Shown: positions 41,071 through 53,984 of the stretch, one piece after another
Numbering within the stretch: the first letter of the stretch is position 1
Layout of the letters: each line of letters opens with the position of its first letter
Source: Vicia villosa
Taxonomy: Eukaryota; Streptophyta; Magnoliopsida; Fabales; Fabaceae
DNA length: 64,000 nt
NCBI RefSeq assembly: GCF_029867415.1
Contig: NW_026705575.1
Coordinates: 62,001-126,000 of the forward strand
Reading direction: 5' to 3'
Program-made: the position numbers and the translations under genes
Notes under the pieces: generated by a model
The model's input: only the letters and a program-made list of their open reading frames with translations
Databases searched by the model: none
What the model was told of the DNA's origin: nothing

Positions 41071-44000
41071 CATAAATAATAAATAATAAAATAAAGCATA
41101 AAGCAAGAAATATAAAGAGCAATATAATAAAATGCGGAAATTAAAGTCAATTGTTAGTATGTTAGCACGTGAATCATCTTGAAGCTAGTCAAGTATATTC
41201 ACGATGTTAGTAAAGATCGATGGTGAGTGAATGATGATCTCGGATTTAAAGTTAATGAAAATTTATCAGAAGCTTGATAGAATCATAGCGACTACACGAT
41301 AAATTTTCAAAAGTCTTAAATCAACTGCATACAATCTCTGCCATATTTGATCTTTTATTCCGATTCGGGACAAAGGAAAAAGATAAGAAATAATATTAAA
41401 TAATATACAAAAATAAATATAAAACAAATTAAACTTAATTCATTCTTTTTGTGATTTTTTTTTTGGAATTGATTTTAAGTTAATTAACAAGCTAATTAAA
41501 CAAATAATTAAACTTAACAAGAAAAATATTATTTTATATGTCAAAAATTAGATTATAAAAAATATAAACCTAAATCTAAAAGGAAAATATTTTTGGAGTT
41601 TTTTGATTGGTTGAAAATAATTAAAAAAAGCAATATTTACATAATTACTAACTAATTAAGCAAAATAAATTAATTATGAAAAGAAATAAAATATTTTTAT
41701 GTTAAAAATTAAATAAACATTTTATCAACTTAAAACTAAAATTAAAACATTTTTTGAGAAATTGAAAATATGCATAAATATGGAGTTTTTAATTCATGAA
41801 CTCCTAACACTACTACATATTAAAAATTACATTGTACTTACTCTATGATGTCCCAAGAGTGGAATAGAGTGATTGAAATTGATTGAAAGTGGCTATTTGA
41901 ACGAGCCTTGATTTTTACAAGTTTCTTGAAACTTTTGCAAATATATAAACTTAAGCTATGACTTTATGGTGATTGTTGTTGTGCTCTCCTCTTGTTTCTC
42001 CCTTTTCTTTCCCCTCTTGAATGAAGAAAATGAAGTTCTATTTATAGGCAAATGATTTGACATGGAAGCCTTGCAAGTTGGAATTTTCATGATTGATTTT
42101 GTGGAAAAAAATATGATAATGGAATATTTTCAATAAGTGCATTTCTTAACCATGGTTAAAACACTCAAGTATTATTCTCTTCATTCTTGCAATAATATAT
42201 TTAAGCATCTTGAATTGGTCTTGATTGGCAACCATAAGCATCTTTGATAATATCTTTGAATTATCTCACTTTAATTAAACTTTTAATGAATAAAATTTAA
42301 TTAAAATGAAATAAAAGTGTCATGAAACATGGATAGGTCTTGGATGCCCTTTAGACATATGGGAATCAAGATTGAATCACAAAAGAATTGGCCTTTTTGA
42401 AAAAGAATCAAGTTTTGGTCATTACTTGTTTCATGCATTTTTCCAAAAAAGGTCAACTTCATCAAGGCATATCTCCCTCAATTTTGATCCTATGAAAGTG
42501 TTCTTTAACTTTTTGGAAAGCCCAAGATGTCCTCTACAAGCCACTTTGGAAGCGTTTTTGCATTTGGAGAAGTTATTTTGATGATATGGGCTTTGACAAA
42601 AAACTGCTTTTTGTTGACTTTCAAAATGACCCGTAATGTTTTGGCTTATATCTCTTAGGCGGAAGCATTTCTTGACCTTGGTCCCAACATCAAAGTTGTA
42701 GAGAATTGAATTTCCTTGAGAATGAGCTTTGGTTGGAATTTTTATGATAAATTATGAGAGAGTTATGGTCGGTCAAAGTTCAGTTGACTTTTAGGTAAAA
42801 AACTCTAATTTTGCAATTTTGAGTTTTGTCGATTTCTGAACTTTTCTTGATGAATTATGATCAACCATTGATCACATGATGAATCTTTTGACAAAATATG
42901 GATGTTGACCAAAAATTGCATTTTTGACTGTCTGTTGACTTTTTGGTCAAATTGGTCCTCTGTTGACTGTTTGAGCTGTTGACTGTGCGTCCGAGCGAAT
43001 CGAAGTTTGAAAATTTGTCTGGTGGTACTTTGAGACGTATGTAGATCCATGAAATCCATTTGAGGTCTCAAAAACTCGTTCTCCTGAAAAAAAATAAAAA
43101 AAACCTAGTTAGGGACTGTTTGTGTAGGAGACAGTTAGGCGTACCTGATTTTTGTGCAGTGTTGAGTCTCTGTTGACCACGTGATTATCAGAAGACTTCT
43201 AGAACAAAATCTTGGAAATTTGAAGTGCGAAAAATTGATTTGACTGATGGTACAAACACGGAGAATTGCGCTGATAGCGGGTTTGACTGGTAACTCGCTG
43301 TCCGGGTATTAACGTAACAGTTAAAGTGAAAATTCAACAGTTAAAGTTAATTTTTTTTCTTTTTTGTTTTTGTTGTGTTAATGGTGAAAAATTTATTTAC
43401 CTGAGCTGTTAAACATAATAAATAAATAAAATATACTGTACGCGAACGAAAATACCGATAATAACCTTGAAAAAAAATATTTAATGCACAGAAAAATAAA
43501 TATTTAACACACATAATATTATCTTGATAATTAAACTACCGTACGACAGATAGTACAACATTTAATACTAACAGTACAAATATTACATAATGTAATGAAC
43601 AGTACGACAAATAAAATAAACGGTACACTATTTGAAAGCGACAAATACAACAAACTTTAAAAATGACGATTAATAATCCATGCTATGAACAACAGAAAAT
43701 AGATGATCGGAAGTGTAACCATCGCAGGTCCGCATTTTTCAGGACTATGCAGACAGAAGAAGGACATGATCACCGTAAAAATAGTGATGACTATAAGAAA
43801 AAGTGTATCCATCCACTTTGCCATTTTTGCCGAGGAAGAAGAGAAAATAATTATGAGATAGAAGTTTGAGAAATTTGGGAGATGAGTGAAATTTGATGTG
43901 AGAATTTATGGAAAAAATGAGGAGTATTTATAGAGTGAAAAGAGAGAGATAGAGACGTTGGGAGTGGAGTGTACCGTTTGAATAGTAGTAGGATTTGAAA

Positions 44001-44814
44001 AAAAAAAAGTATGGTAGGTTTTGAAAAGAAAAAGGGTATAGAATAAAGCTAGGATTTGATTTTGAAAAAAAAGATTTGAAAAGAAAGAAAGAGATTTTGA
44101 AAAAAATAATATAGTATAAAAATAAAAATTAGTGGGAAATAAAACCAATAATAATTTAATTGTTACCAGTATAATCTGAAACCCGGACTCCGCGCCTGCA
44201 AATTTTAATTCTGCACGAACTGCGTCAGCATTATTTATCTGAAAATAAATCTCAAATAAACAGTGTTTGAAGTGATAAACAGTATTTGGCGTTTATGAAA
44301 GGATAAATTTAACAGCGAACCAAAATACTGTATAAAAAAATTCTAAAAATTGAGTATTCATAAAATCAGGATATTTATGAAATAAAAATCCAAGATTGTA
44401 TAAAAATCCAAATTTTTAGACAGAAGTCTGTTGACTTCTTTTTTTTGAAAAAAGAACGAGGGCGAATTTTGGGGTATAACAATAATGATCATAACACTTA
44501 GAAAATGATGGGATCTCAGAGGTCAAAAATTGGGGTGCAACAGATGCCCCTATTTAAGTTTCTTCTATCCGGAGATGTGAAGATTGTAAATCTTCGTTTC
44601 GACGTGATTGAAGAGACTTAAATATATATAAAAACACAATTTTTGAACCTGAGATGCAATGTAATGCTTATGATTATGAATTCACATGATTTCTACGAGA
44701 TGGAAACAGGACACCAATGGGGAGAAGTAAACAGACTCCGCTAGGGAAAAGGTATACGTCATCTAGGAATAGAATCAGACTTCACACAAGAAAGAAACAG
44801 TTGACAAAAGCTTT

Positions 44815-45400
44815 CAAGATAAAACATGATTGAACTTTGAGAAGAGAATATCTGAGGCATACATGAATGTGGCTACATAAAATGAATATCAAGGTAAAAC
44901 AAGATTGGACAACATCAAATGACAATCAAGGTAAAACATGATTGGGCAACATCGAATGACAATCAAGGTAAAACATGATTGGGTAATCATCAACGGACAA
45001 TCAAGGTAAAACATGATCACAGGTCCATCAAGGTAAAACATGATTGGATGTCATTAAGGACAATCAAGGTAAAACATGATTGGATAATCATCAACGGACA
45101 ATCAAGGTAAAACATGATTAGATAATCGTCACAGATCCATCAAGGTAAAACATGATTGGATGTCATTAGGGGATAATCAAGGTAAAACATGATTGGATAA
45201 CATCAAATGACAATCAAGGTAAAACATGATTAGAGAATACCAAGTGACAATCAAGGTAAAACATGATTAGAGAACACCAAGGTCAATCAAGGTAAAACAT
45301 GATTTGAACTTTAAGAAGAAAATATCAAAAGCGTTTTAAGATAAACCATGAATGCAGCAGCATCAAACGACAATCAAGATAAAACATGATTGAACTCAGA
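44815..45400 (-). repeat. Tandem array of about 14 units, 27-45 bp, with CAATCA/TGATTG stems
   Basis: Each unit contains CAATCAAGGTAAAACATGAT and usually TG. CAATCA and TGATTG pair around a 10-nt loop AGGTAAAACA. Some units carry CCATCA before and TTGGATG after. Confidence 0.85.
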
Positions 45401-46849
45401 GACATTCAAGAGTGACATTGAATGAGGTAATAACACTTTATTGGGAATTGGGACATCCATAGAAGCTTTGAATAAAAGGTGACAAAGTTCTGAAAAATTG
45501 TCAGAACAAACAAGACATATCATGAAGAATATCAGATAGATACAGACAAAACGAATCAAAAGGATAAATTTGTTTTGGTAGGTGCCAATAAGTTGGACTT
45601 TGATCTCAAGGTAAGATGTTGACAACAACAGGACCTTGGAAGAATGTTAATGAGCATGATTTTGTTTCTATGCATGATGTTAAAGTTTTCTATGCATGAT
45701 GAATGCTCAATGCAATGTAGTTATTTATGACAACTGGGATTGACTCTTTTGTGAGGCAAGATTGGAGCTTTGATTCCTTAACACGGGAACTCTGAAAACT
45801 CTGCTTGGAAAGAAGATGCATGAACAAACTTCTTTTCACACTGATAACTGTATCAAACAAATGATCCTTTGAGAAGTACTGATAAATTGTGCTTGGGGAT
45901 TGCTGAAGAAGATTGCCCCAGTATAAGTCTTGCAGAGGATATTCTGATCAACAAATCTTGATTTAAACATCTGAACAACAGGATCTTGAAGTAATGTGCC
46001 CCTAACAGGATCACTGATCAAGTTTCTCTACTGTTTGAACTTCCTAGAAGATGAGTGCTTACTTGCAAATAAAATGTTTATTCAAGAATGGTAATTTTAA
46101 TGCAATGCTCAAAACATATTTTTGAAATCAAAGTCACTTTGTAAAGAAAATGGAATCACTTGTCAAAACACAAAGGTTAAGACAACCAAAGTAAAAGATA
46201 AAGAAAAGATATGGTATCAACATAAATGATTGGTAAATCTCTTGGGAGTCAGCTTACGCAACCTTGTTGTAGTATGCTTTCAAAATAAACCTTGCTTCAA
46301 TTAGGGCTTTTGAAGGTTGTAACGTGGTCAGGTTCACGGTTTAAAAAATAAAAGGTATAAGGCTTAAATTTTTTGTAACCCACCCCATCTTCGTGATGAT
46401 CTTCATTCCTAAACCCAGTTAATTCAAAATATGCATTCAGGTTCTAAGAGACTTCTGCAATTTTATCTGTTGTGATGATGATAGTTCACAAGCCAAGAAA
46501 ACTTAGTGATGGCAGTCACTTCTTCCTTTTGATAGTCACAACATTTTGTGGTTTAAGAATTTATTAACTTATCTCTTTTTTTCTTTTTGATATCTCTAAC
46601 TTTTGCTTGAGCTGTTTATTTTGAACTCACAGTCAGCGGGATGCCTTAATTTTTGCCTAAGTCATTTTTTGATTTTGACTTAGCAGGCTTTTCTTTGATT
46701 TTCTTTTTTTGATACTTTTTTCCTGAAAGATAGTGACTACCTGCTTAATGATTATAATGACCCATCATTGGCTTTTGCTCGGCGTCTCCAACATTTCTTT
46801 GATGTAAGCGGAGGAAAGCTTGTGATTAAAACACTTGTTAAAAGGTGTA

Positions 46850-47063
46850 TTGAATGATTCTCTTAAAATAGAATGCACAACCAAATTAACTGGGAACTAC
46901 CCTGCCCCGGGTTAAAATGTGGGTTATTTCGTACAGAAAGAAACACCAACTTCTAGGCTCAAAGGGGTTGACGAGGGATTAACTTCCTTATTTCTCCAGT
47001 GTTTGGGAATTGAAACAATGCCTGTACATCGTCAGCAAAGTTTTATTTGAAAGCATACATTTC
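46850..47063 (-). other. Conserved non-coding block shared by element C and E1
   Basis: The reverse complement matches 4518-4730 (GATGTACAGGCATTG, TTTCAATTCCCAAACA, CCCTCGT, GGGGCAGGGTAG). The position relative to the PBS differs: about 1.4 kb downstream in C and 2.9 kb in E1. Confidence 0.75.
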
Positions 47064-48407
47064 AACAACCTGGGTATTTCGTTGTCATCATCCTCCCTCC
47101 AATCTTTGCATAAAACACAAGTTTGATAGAGAAAGCAAAATAGAATTTTTTATTTTTTATTTTTTATTTTTATTTTTTTTTTTTTGTAAAAGAAGCATAA
47201 ACATAGACATAGTAGATGAAAATGAATTCAAACATACGATGCTCATTTCATTAAAACTAACATTCAGGAATAAACAAAGTTTAAAAGCAAACAATATAAC
47301 TGAGGAAATGCAAACAGTAGGGAAACATCTTTCTAAATCATGGCCTGCTGCCCCTTGATGGAAAGGACAATGAAGATCAGACCTAAAACCTTCTGGAAGT
47401 GGATTCCGAGGTGGAAGAATCAGCTCGATGGTAGACAGACAACTTCGAAGATGGAGACATACAAGGATAAGTTTCATGGATAAGCTGGATGTATGTATGC
47501 AAATGATGCATTTGTTGTTTATATTATTTGAGTTTCAAAGAACTTAAGATATTAATTTGCAAACATTCAAGCATTGGATTAAAACATTGATTAAGTTATC
47601 ATCAAAATCAATCATCCATTTTGGTGGATTAGAGTTTTCACCCCATCAACACCCAAGATCCATTGAGTTTGATGAAACTTATGATGTTTACAAAAAAAGA
47701 CCTCTGAGTTCATTGGAAATCAAAGGAAAAGATTTTTATGAATGCATGAATGTATGTATGCATGGATGTATGAATGCCATATATACAGACATGGTAACAC
47801 AAACATGGTGCACATAAGATAGGTTTAAAAGTTCAACGTCACGAGCATGAGGTCAAAGAACCAAACATGGGATAGTACTAGGGGTTAATCACCTGCATAA
47901 CATGTTCTACTGATACGTCAGAGTTCACATTCTTCTTTCGGATATTACCGGCTTGCACAACTGAACTTGTGAGCTAGCAATATTCTCAAGAAAAACTCGT
48001 CTGAGTGTGGCTCTCCGCATGACAAATAATCCAAGTCTTCACCTGAATAGTTTCTGCACCACAACCTAGTAAGGCCAGGATGGGTTATGGGTTCTACAGC
48101 CAACTCAGCTTCTACAGTTCAATGAAATCAATAATGTCTTCGCTACGAAACATGCTAAACATATATTACCAACAAGGAACCTCCACTGAGCGGAAGGATT
48201 CTCACGTACGCCTGTACATGACTATGCCCTCCACCTAATTCTTATGTGTACTTAATCCGGGTTAGGATTTGTCCATAATGTATCTCAAGTGACAGAACCA
48301 CACATATATCCAGAATAGCAAAAAATAATAAAATAAACAAGTATAAGCAAATATTAATGTGATCAAAAACTCTAAGGTAACCCCTCTTTTAAAAAGATTT
48401 TTCAAAT

Positions 48408-48424
48408 CCCCAGCAGAGTCGCCA
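48408..48424 (-). other. Primer-binding site of element C (tRNA-Arg type)
   Basis: Minus strand TGGCGACTCTGCTGGGG lies four bases after the LTR end (48429). It is close to the complement of a plant tRNA-Arg 3' end. Confidence 0.85.
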
Positions 48425-48428
48425 GTTC

Positions 48429-51400
48429 TGTAAACTCGGTTTTTTGAGGCGAACTGACTCCTTGCTCTTTTTTTTTTTTTTGATTTTTTTTGATTTTTTT
48501 TGCAAGAGTCGCCACCGACTTTTATTTTATCCAAATAGGAAAGGCATAAAAGAACAGGAAAAACCTTTGGACAGATTTTGGGTTCGGGGGGTTGGTTATA
48601 CAAAGGGAAGGTTTTAAGCACCCTTTGTATCCATGGTTATCCATGGGCTCTTAATTGCTTAGCTCACTTTTGATTTAAAAATAGAAGAAGTGAAGATGAC
48701 GGAAACATTAACAATGCGTCCAAATGGACAAAGAAAAAATAGCGGAAGCATAAATAATATGTCCAAATGGACAAAGAGAAAATAGCGGAAGCATAAATAA
48801 TATATCCAAATGGACAAAGAGAAAATAGCGGAAACATAAATAATATGTCCAAATGGACAAAGAAAAATAGCGGAAACATAAATAATATGTCCAAGTGGAC
48901 AAAGAAAAATAGCAGAAATATAAATAATATGTCCAAATGGACAAAGAAAAAATAGCAGAAATATAAATAATATGTCCAAATGGACAAAGAAAAAATAGCA
49001 GAAATATAAATAATATGTCCAAATGGACAAAGAAAAAATAACAGAAATATAAATAATATGCCCAAGTGGACAAAGAAAAAATAGCAGAAATATAAATAAT
49101 ATGTCCAAATGGACAAAGAAAAAATAACAGAAATATAAATAATATGTCCAAGTGGACAAAGAAAAAATAACAGAAACATAAATAATATGTCCAAGTGGAC
49201 AAAGAAAAAATAACAGAAATATAAATAATATGTCCAAGTGGACAAAGAAAAAATAACAGAAATATAAATAATATGTCCAAGTGGACAAAGAAAAAATAAC
49301 AGAAATATAAATAATATGTCCAAGTGGACAAAGAAAAAATAACAGAAACATAAATAATATGTCCAATTGGACAAAGAAAAAATAACAGAAATATAAATAA
49401 TATGTCCAAGTGGACAAAGAAAAAATAACAGAAATATAAATAATATGTCCAAGTGGACAAAGAAAAAATAACAGAAATATAAATAATATGTCCAAGTGGA
49501 CAAAGAAAAAAATAACAGAAATATAAATAATATGTCCAAGTGGACAAAGAAAAAATAACAGAAACATAAATAATATGTCTAAATGGACAAAGAAAAAAAA
49601 TAGCAGAAATATAAATAATATGTCCAAGTGGACAAAGAAAAAATAACAGAAATATAAATAATATGTCCAAGTGGACAAAGAAAAAATAACAGAAACATAA
49701 ATAATAAATAATAAAATAAAGCATAAAGCAAGAAATATAAAGAGCAATATAATAAAATGCGGAAATTAAAGTCAATTGTTAGTATGTTAGCACGTGAATC
49801 ATCTTGAAGCTAGTCAAGTATATTCACGATGTTAGTAAAGATCGATGGTGAGTGAATGATGATCTCGGATTTAAAGTTAATGAAAATTTATCAGAAGCTT
49901 GATAGAATCATAGCGACTACACGATAAATTTTCAAAAGTCTTAAATCAACTGCATACAATCTCTGCCATATTTGATCTTTTATTCCGATTCGGGACAAAG
50001 GAAAAAGATAAGAAATAATATTAAATAATATACAAAAATAAATATAAAACAAATTAAACTTAATTCATTCTTTTTGTGATTTTTTTTTTTGGAATTGATT
50101 TTAAGTTAATTAACAAGCTAATTAAACAAATAATTAAACTTAACAAGAAAAATATTATTTTATATGTCAAAAATTAGATTATAAAAAATATAAACCTAAA
50201 TCTAAAAGGAAAATATTTTTGGAGTTTTTTGATTGGTTGAAAATAATTAAAAAAAGCAATATTTACATAATTACTAACTAATTAAGCAAAATAAATTAAT
50301 TATGAAAAGAAATAAAATATTTTTATGTTAAAAATTAAATAAACATTTTATCAACTTAAAACTAAAATTAAAACATTTTTTGAGAAATTGAAAATATGCA
50401 TAAATATGGAGTTTTTAATTCATGAACTCCTAACACTACTACATATTAAAAATTACATTGTACTTACTCTATGATGTCCCAAGAGTGGAATAGAGTGATT
50501 GAAATTGATTGAAAGTGGCTATTTGAACGAGCCTTGATTTTTACAAGTTTCTTGAAACTTTTGCAAATATATAAACTTAAGCTATGACTTTATGGTGATT
50601 GTTGTTGTGCTCTCCTCTTGTTTCTCCCTTTTCTTTCCCCTCTTGAATGAAGAAAATGAAGTTCTATTTATAGGCAAATGATTTGACATGGAAGCCTTGC
50701 AAGTTGGAATTTTCATGATTGATTTTGTGGAAAAAAATATGATAATGGAATATTTTCAATAAGTGCATTTCTTAACCATGGTTAAAACACTCAAGTATTA
50801 TTCTCTTCATTCTTGCAATAATATATTTAAGCATCTTGAATTGGTCTTGATTGGCAACCATAAGCATCTTTGATAATATCTTTGAATTATCTCACTTTAA
50901 TTAAACTTTAAATGAATAAAATTTAATTAAAATGAAATAAAAGTGTCATGAAACATGGATAGGTCTTGGATGCCCTTTAGACATATGGGAATCAAGATTG
51001 AATCACAAAAGAATTGGCCTTTTTGAAAAAGAATCAAGTTTTGGTCATTACTTGTTTCATGCATTTTTCCAAAAAAGGTCAACTTCATCAAGGCATATCT
51101 CCCTCAATTTTGATCCTATGAAAGTGTTCTTTAACTTTTTGGAAAGCCCAAGATGTCCTCTACAAGCCACTTTGGAAGCGTTTTTGCATTTGGAGAAGTT
51201 ATTTTGATGATATGGGCTTTGACAAAAAACTGCTTTTTGTTGACTTTCAAAATGACCCGTAATGTTTTGGCTTATATCTCTTAGGCGGAAGCATTTCTTG
51301 ACCTTGGTCCCAACATCAAAGTTGTAGAGAATTGAATTTCCTTGAGAATGAGCTTTGGTTGGAATTTTTATGATAAATTATGAGAGAGTTATGGTCGGTC

Positions 51401-53168
51401 AAAGTTCAGTTGACTTTTAGGTAAAAAACTCTAATTTTGCAATTTTGAGTTTTGTCGATTTCTGAACTTTTCTTGATGAATTATGATCAACCATTGATCA
51501 CATGATGAATCTTTTGACAAAATATGGATGTTGACCAAAAATTGCATTTTTGACTGTCTGTTGACTTTTTGGTCAAATTGGTCCTCTGTTGACTGTTTGA
51601 GCTGTTGACTGTGCGTCCGAGCGAATCGAAGTTTGAAAATTTGTCTGGTGGTACTTTGAGACGTATGTAGATCCATGAAATCCATTTGAGGTCTCAAAAA
51701 CTCGTTCTCCTGAAAAAAAATAAAAAAAACCTAGTTAGGGACTGTTTGTGTAGGAGACAGTTAGGCGTACCTGATTTTTGTGCAGTGTTGAGTCTCTGTT
51801 GACCACGTGATTATCAGAAGACTTCTAGAACAAAATCTTGGAAATTTGAAGTGCGAAAAATTGATTTGACTGATGGTACAAACACGGAGAATTGCGCTGA
51901 TAGCGGGTTTGACTGGTAACTCGCTGTCCGGGTATTAACGTAACAGTTAAAGTGAAAATTCAACAGTTAAAGTTAATTTTTTTTCTTTTTTGTTTTTGTT
52001 GTGTTAATGGTGAAAAATTTATTTACCTGAGCTGTTAAACATAATAAATAAATAAAATATACTGTACGCGAACGAAAATACCGATAATAACCTTGAAAAA
52101 AAATATTTAATGCACAGAAAAATAAATATTTAACACACATAATATTATCTTGATAATTAAACTACCGTACGACAGATAGTACAACATTTAATACTAACAG
52201 TACAAATATTACATAATGTAATGAACAGTACGACAAATAAAATAAACGGTACACTATTTGAAAGCGACAAATACAACAAACTTTAAAAATGACGATTAAT
52301 AATCCATGCTATGAACAACAGAAAATAGATGATCGGAAGTGTAACCATCGCAGGTCCGCATTTTTCAGGACTATGCAGACAGAAGAAGGACATGATCACC
52401 GTAAAAATAGTGATGACTATAAGAAAAAGTGTATCCATCCACTTTGCCATTTTTGCCGAGGAAGAAGAGAAAATAATTATGAGATAGAAGTTTGAGAAAT
52501 TTGGGAGATGAGTGAAATTTGATGTGAGAATTTATGGAAAAAATGAGGAGTATTTATAGAGTGAAAAGAGAGAGATAGAGACGTTGGGAGTGGAGTGTAC
52601 CGTTTGAATAGTAGTAGGATTTGAAAAAAAAAAAGTATGGTAGGTTTTGAAAAGAAAAAGGGTATAGAATAAAGCTAGGATTTGATTTTGAAAAAAAAGA
52701 TTTGAAAAGAAAGAAAGAGATTTTGAAAAAAATAATATAGTATAAAAATAAAAATTAGTGGGAAATAAAACCAATAATAATTTAATTGTTACCAGTATAA
52801 TCTGAAACCCGGACTCCGCGCCTGCAAATTTTAATTCTGCACGAACTGCGTCAGCATTATTTATCTGAAAATAAATCTCAAATAAACAGTGTTTGAAGTG
52901 ATAAACAGTATTTGGCGTTTATGAAAGGATAAATTTAACAGCGAACCAAAATACTGTATAAAAAAATTCTAAAAATTGAGTATTCATAAAATCAGGATAT
53001 TTATGAAATAAAAATCCAAGATTGTATAAAAATCCAAATTTTTAGACAGAAGTCTGTTGACTTCTTTTTTTTGAAAAAAGAACGAGGGCGAATTTTGGGG
53101 TATAACAATAATGATCATATCACTTAGAAAATGATGGGATCTCAGAGGTCAAAAATTGGGGTGCAACA
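48429..53168 (-). mobile_element. Element C: 5' LTR (right copy)
   Basis: 4,740 bp. The 41-bp array is at about 48716-49690 with the same number of units as the left copy but several different substitutions. The remaining 3.4 kb is almost identical to the left LTR; I noted single changes near 50909 and 53119 (42283 and 44496 in the left copy) and T-run length differences. Confidence 0.93.
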
Positions 53169-53984
53169 ATTAGCAGTTTAGATCTTCTGAAGGATGCCTT
53201 CCTAAATGGTCTGGATGATGTTTCTACAAGAAATCTCTGGAGAAGCTTTCGCCAGGATTTTCAAGTAGGAGCAATGGGAGTACAGAAGAGACTAGTGGCT
53301 GCTGCCCCTGGTTACCCTGGTTACCTTCTGGAGGGTGATAATGGTATACACTACCATCCTCTCAGAAATTGTGTTGCTGCTGAGGAGAAGCAGTTTGTGG
53401 ATGAAATGGAGGAAGCAAGACTTGCTGCTGCATTAGAAGCAAATACTTGCAGAAAAATTGTGGTTTGGAAACCTCATTTCTTTGTTTTGGTTGGAGACTT
53501 CAAGACTCTCTTTGACTTTCTGAGGGAAAACCCTTCTGAGGAAGACCCAAGCTTGGTCATTCTAGAAGTTGCTGATCCACCAGAAGTTGAAGGACCTTAT
53601 GCCCCTAGGAATCTAGCTGCCATTCTTCAAGCACTTGAGAATGGAGATTCTGAGATTCCGGCTGCAGAATATGAAGATGCTTCTATGCAAGAAGCAAATG
53701 TAGAAGATCATGTTGCTGAAACAGTTCCTGTTGAGGAAAACCCTACAAATGATCTATCAATGGAAGCTACATATCACAATGCCATCCCTGTGGATAGAAG
53801 CTGTGAAGCTTCTTCTGATGAACCTTCCCGTCTTGCAAGGACTCTGGAAGTTATTCAGAAGAACCAGGATGAGCAAAGCTCAGTCAATGCTGAGTTTAGA
53901 GCTTTCATGGAGAGGCAGAATGAGCACAACAATGGGGTTCAAGATATGCTGGCCAAGATCTTGTCGAAGCTAGGGTCATCTTAG
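53169..53984 (+). pseudogene. Element B: env-position ORF, C-terminal part
   Basis: After the ATTAG duplication the frame is open from 53169 to the stop at 53984 and is in the same phase as the frame at 39804-39808, so the two pieces were one ORF of about 820 codons before C inserted. The first ATG in this piece is at 53274. Visible: NLWRSFRQDFQVGAM, an Ala/Glu-rich middle (EEKQFVDEMEEARLAAALEA), acidic region, and a C-terminal coiled-coil-like tail ending MLAKILSKLGSS. No membrane segment. Confidence 0.75.

Larger units (their letters stand above)
39809..44542 (-). mobile_element. Element C: 3' LTR (left copy)
   Basis: Contains the 41-bp array at 40090-41070, AT-rich sequence (41.4-41.8 kb), a GTTGACTTT-rich stretch (42.6-43.2 kb) and the terminus TTGGGGTGCAACA. 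ORFs at 42372-42581, 42805-43071, 43663-43869 and 43906-44148 are repeated identically in the right LTR and have no recognisable domain. Confidence 0.93.
44543..48428 (-). mobile_element. Element C: non-coding interior
   Basis: 3.9 kb with no supportable gene. It contains the polypurine tract (44543-44555, minus), a tandem array (44815-45400), sequence shared with E1 (46850-47063) and the PBS (48408-48424). Further AGGGGCA-like purine motifs on the minus strand occur at about 45995-46003. ORFs at 45374-45628, 45836-46021, 47047-47477, 47557-47817 and 48262-48621 show no domain. Confidence 0.8.
39804..53173 (-). mobile_element. Element C: 13.36-kb Ogre-like LTR element without genes
   Basis: Element 39809-53168, target duplication ATTAG (39804-39808, 53169-53173). 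LTRs of 4,734 bp (39809-44542) and 4,740 bp (48429-53168) bracket a 3,886-bp interior. On the minus strand it begins TGTTGCACCCC, the PBS is tRNA-Arg type (48424-48408) and the polypurine tract ends AGGGGCATC at 44543. No gag-pol domain is visible in any frame, so it is a LARD-like derivative mobilised in trans. LTRs are near-identical outside the 41-bp array and terminal T-runs, so insertion was very recent. Confidence 0.93.

Noticed and set aside
40036..41150. Long minus-strand ORFs of 276-369 codons rich in Phe, Tyr and Leu (also 48659-49775)
   Set aside because: They arise from the 41-bp tandem repeat, which is open in three frames at once; they include LTR ends and have no domain. They look like membrane proteins only because the repeat is AT-rich.
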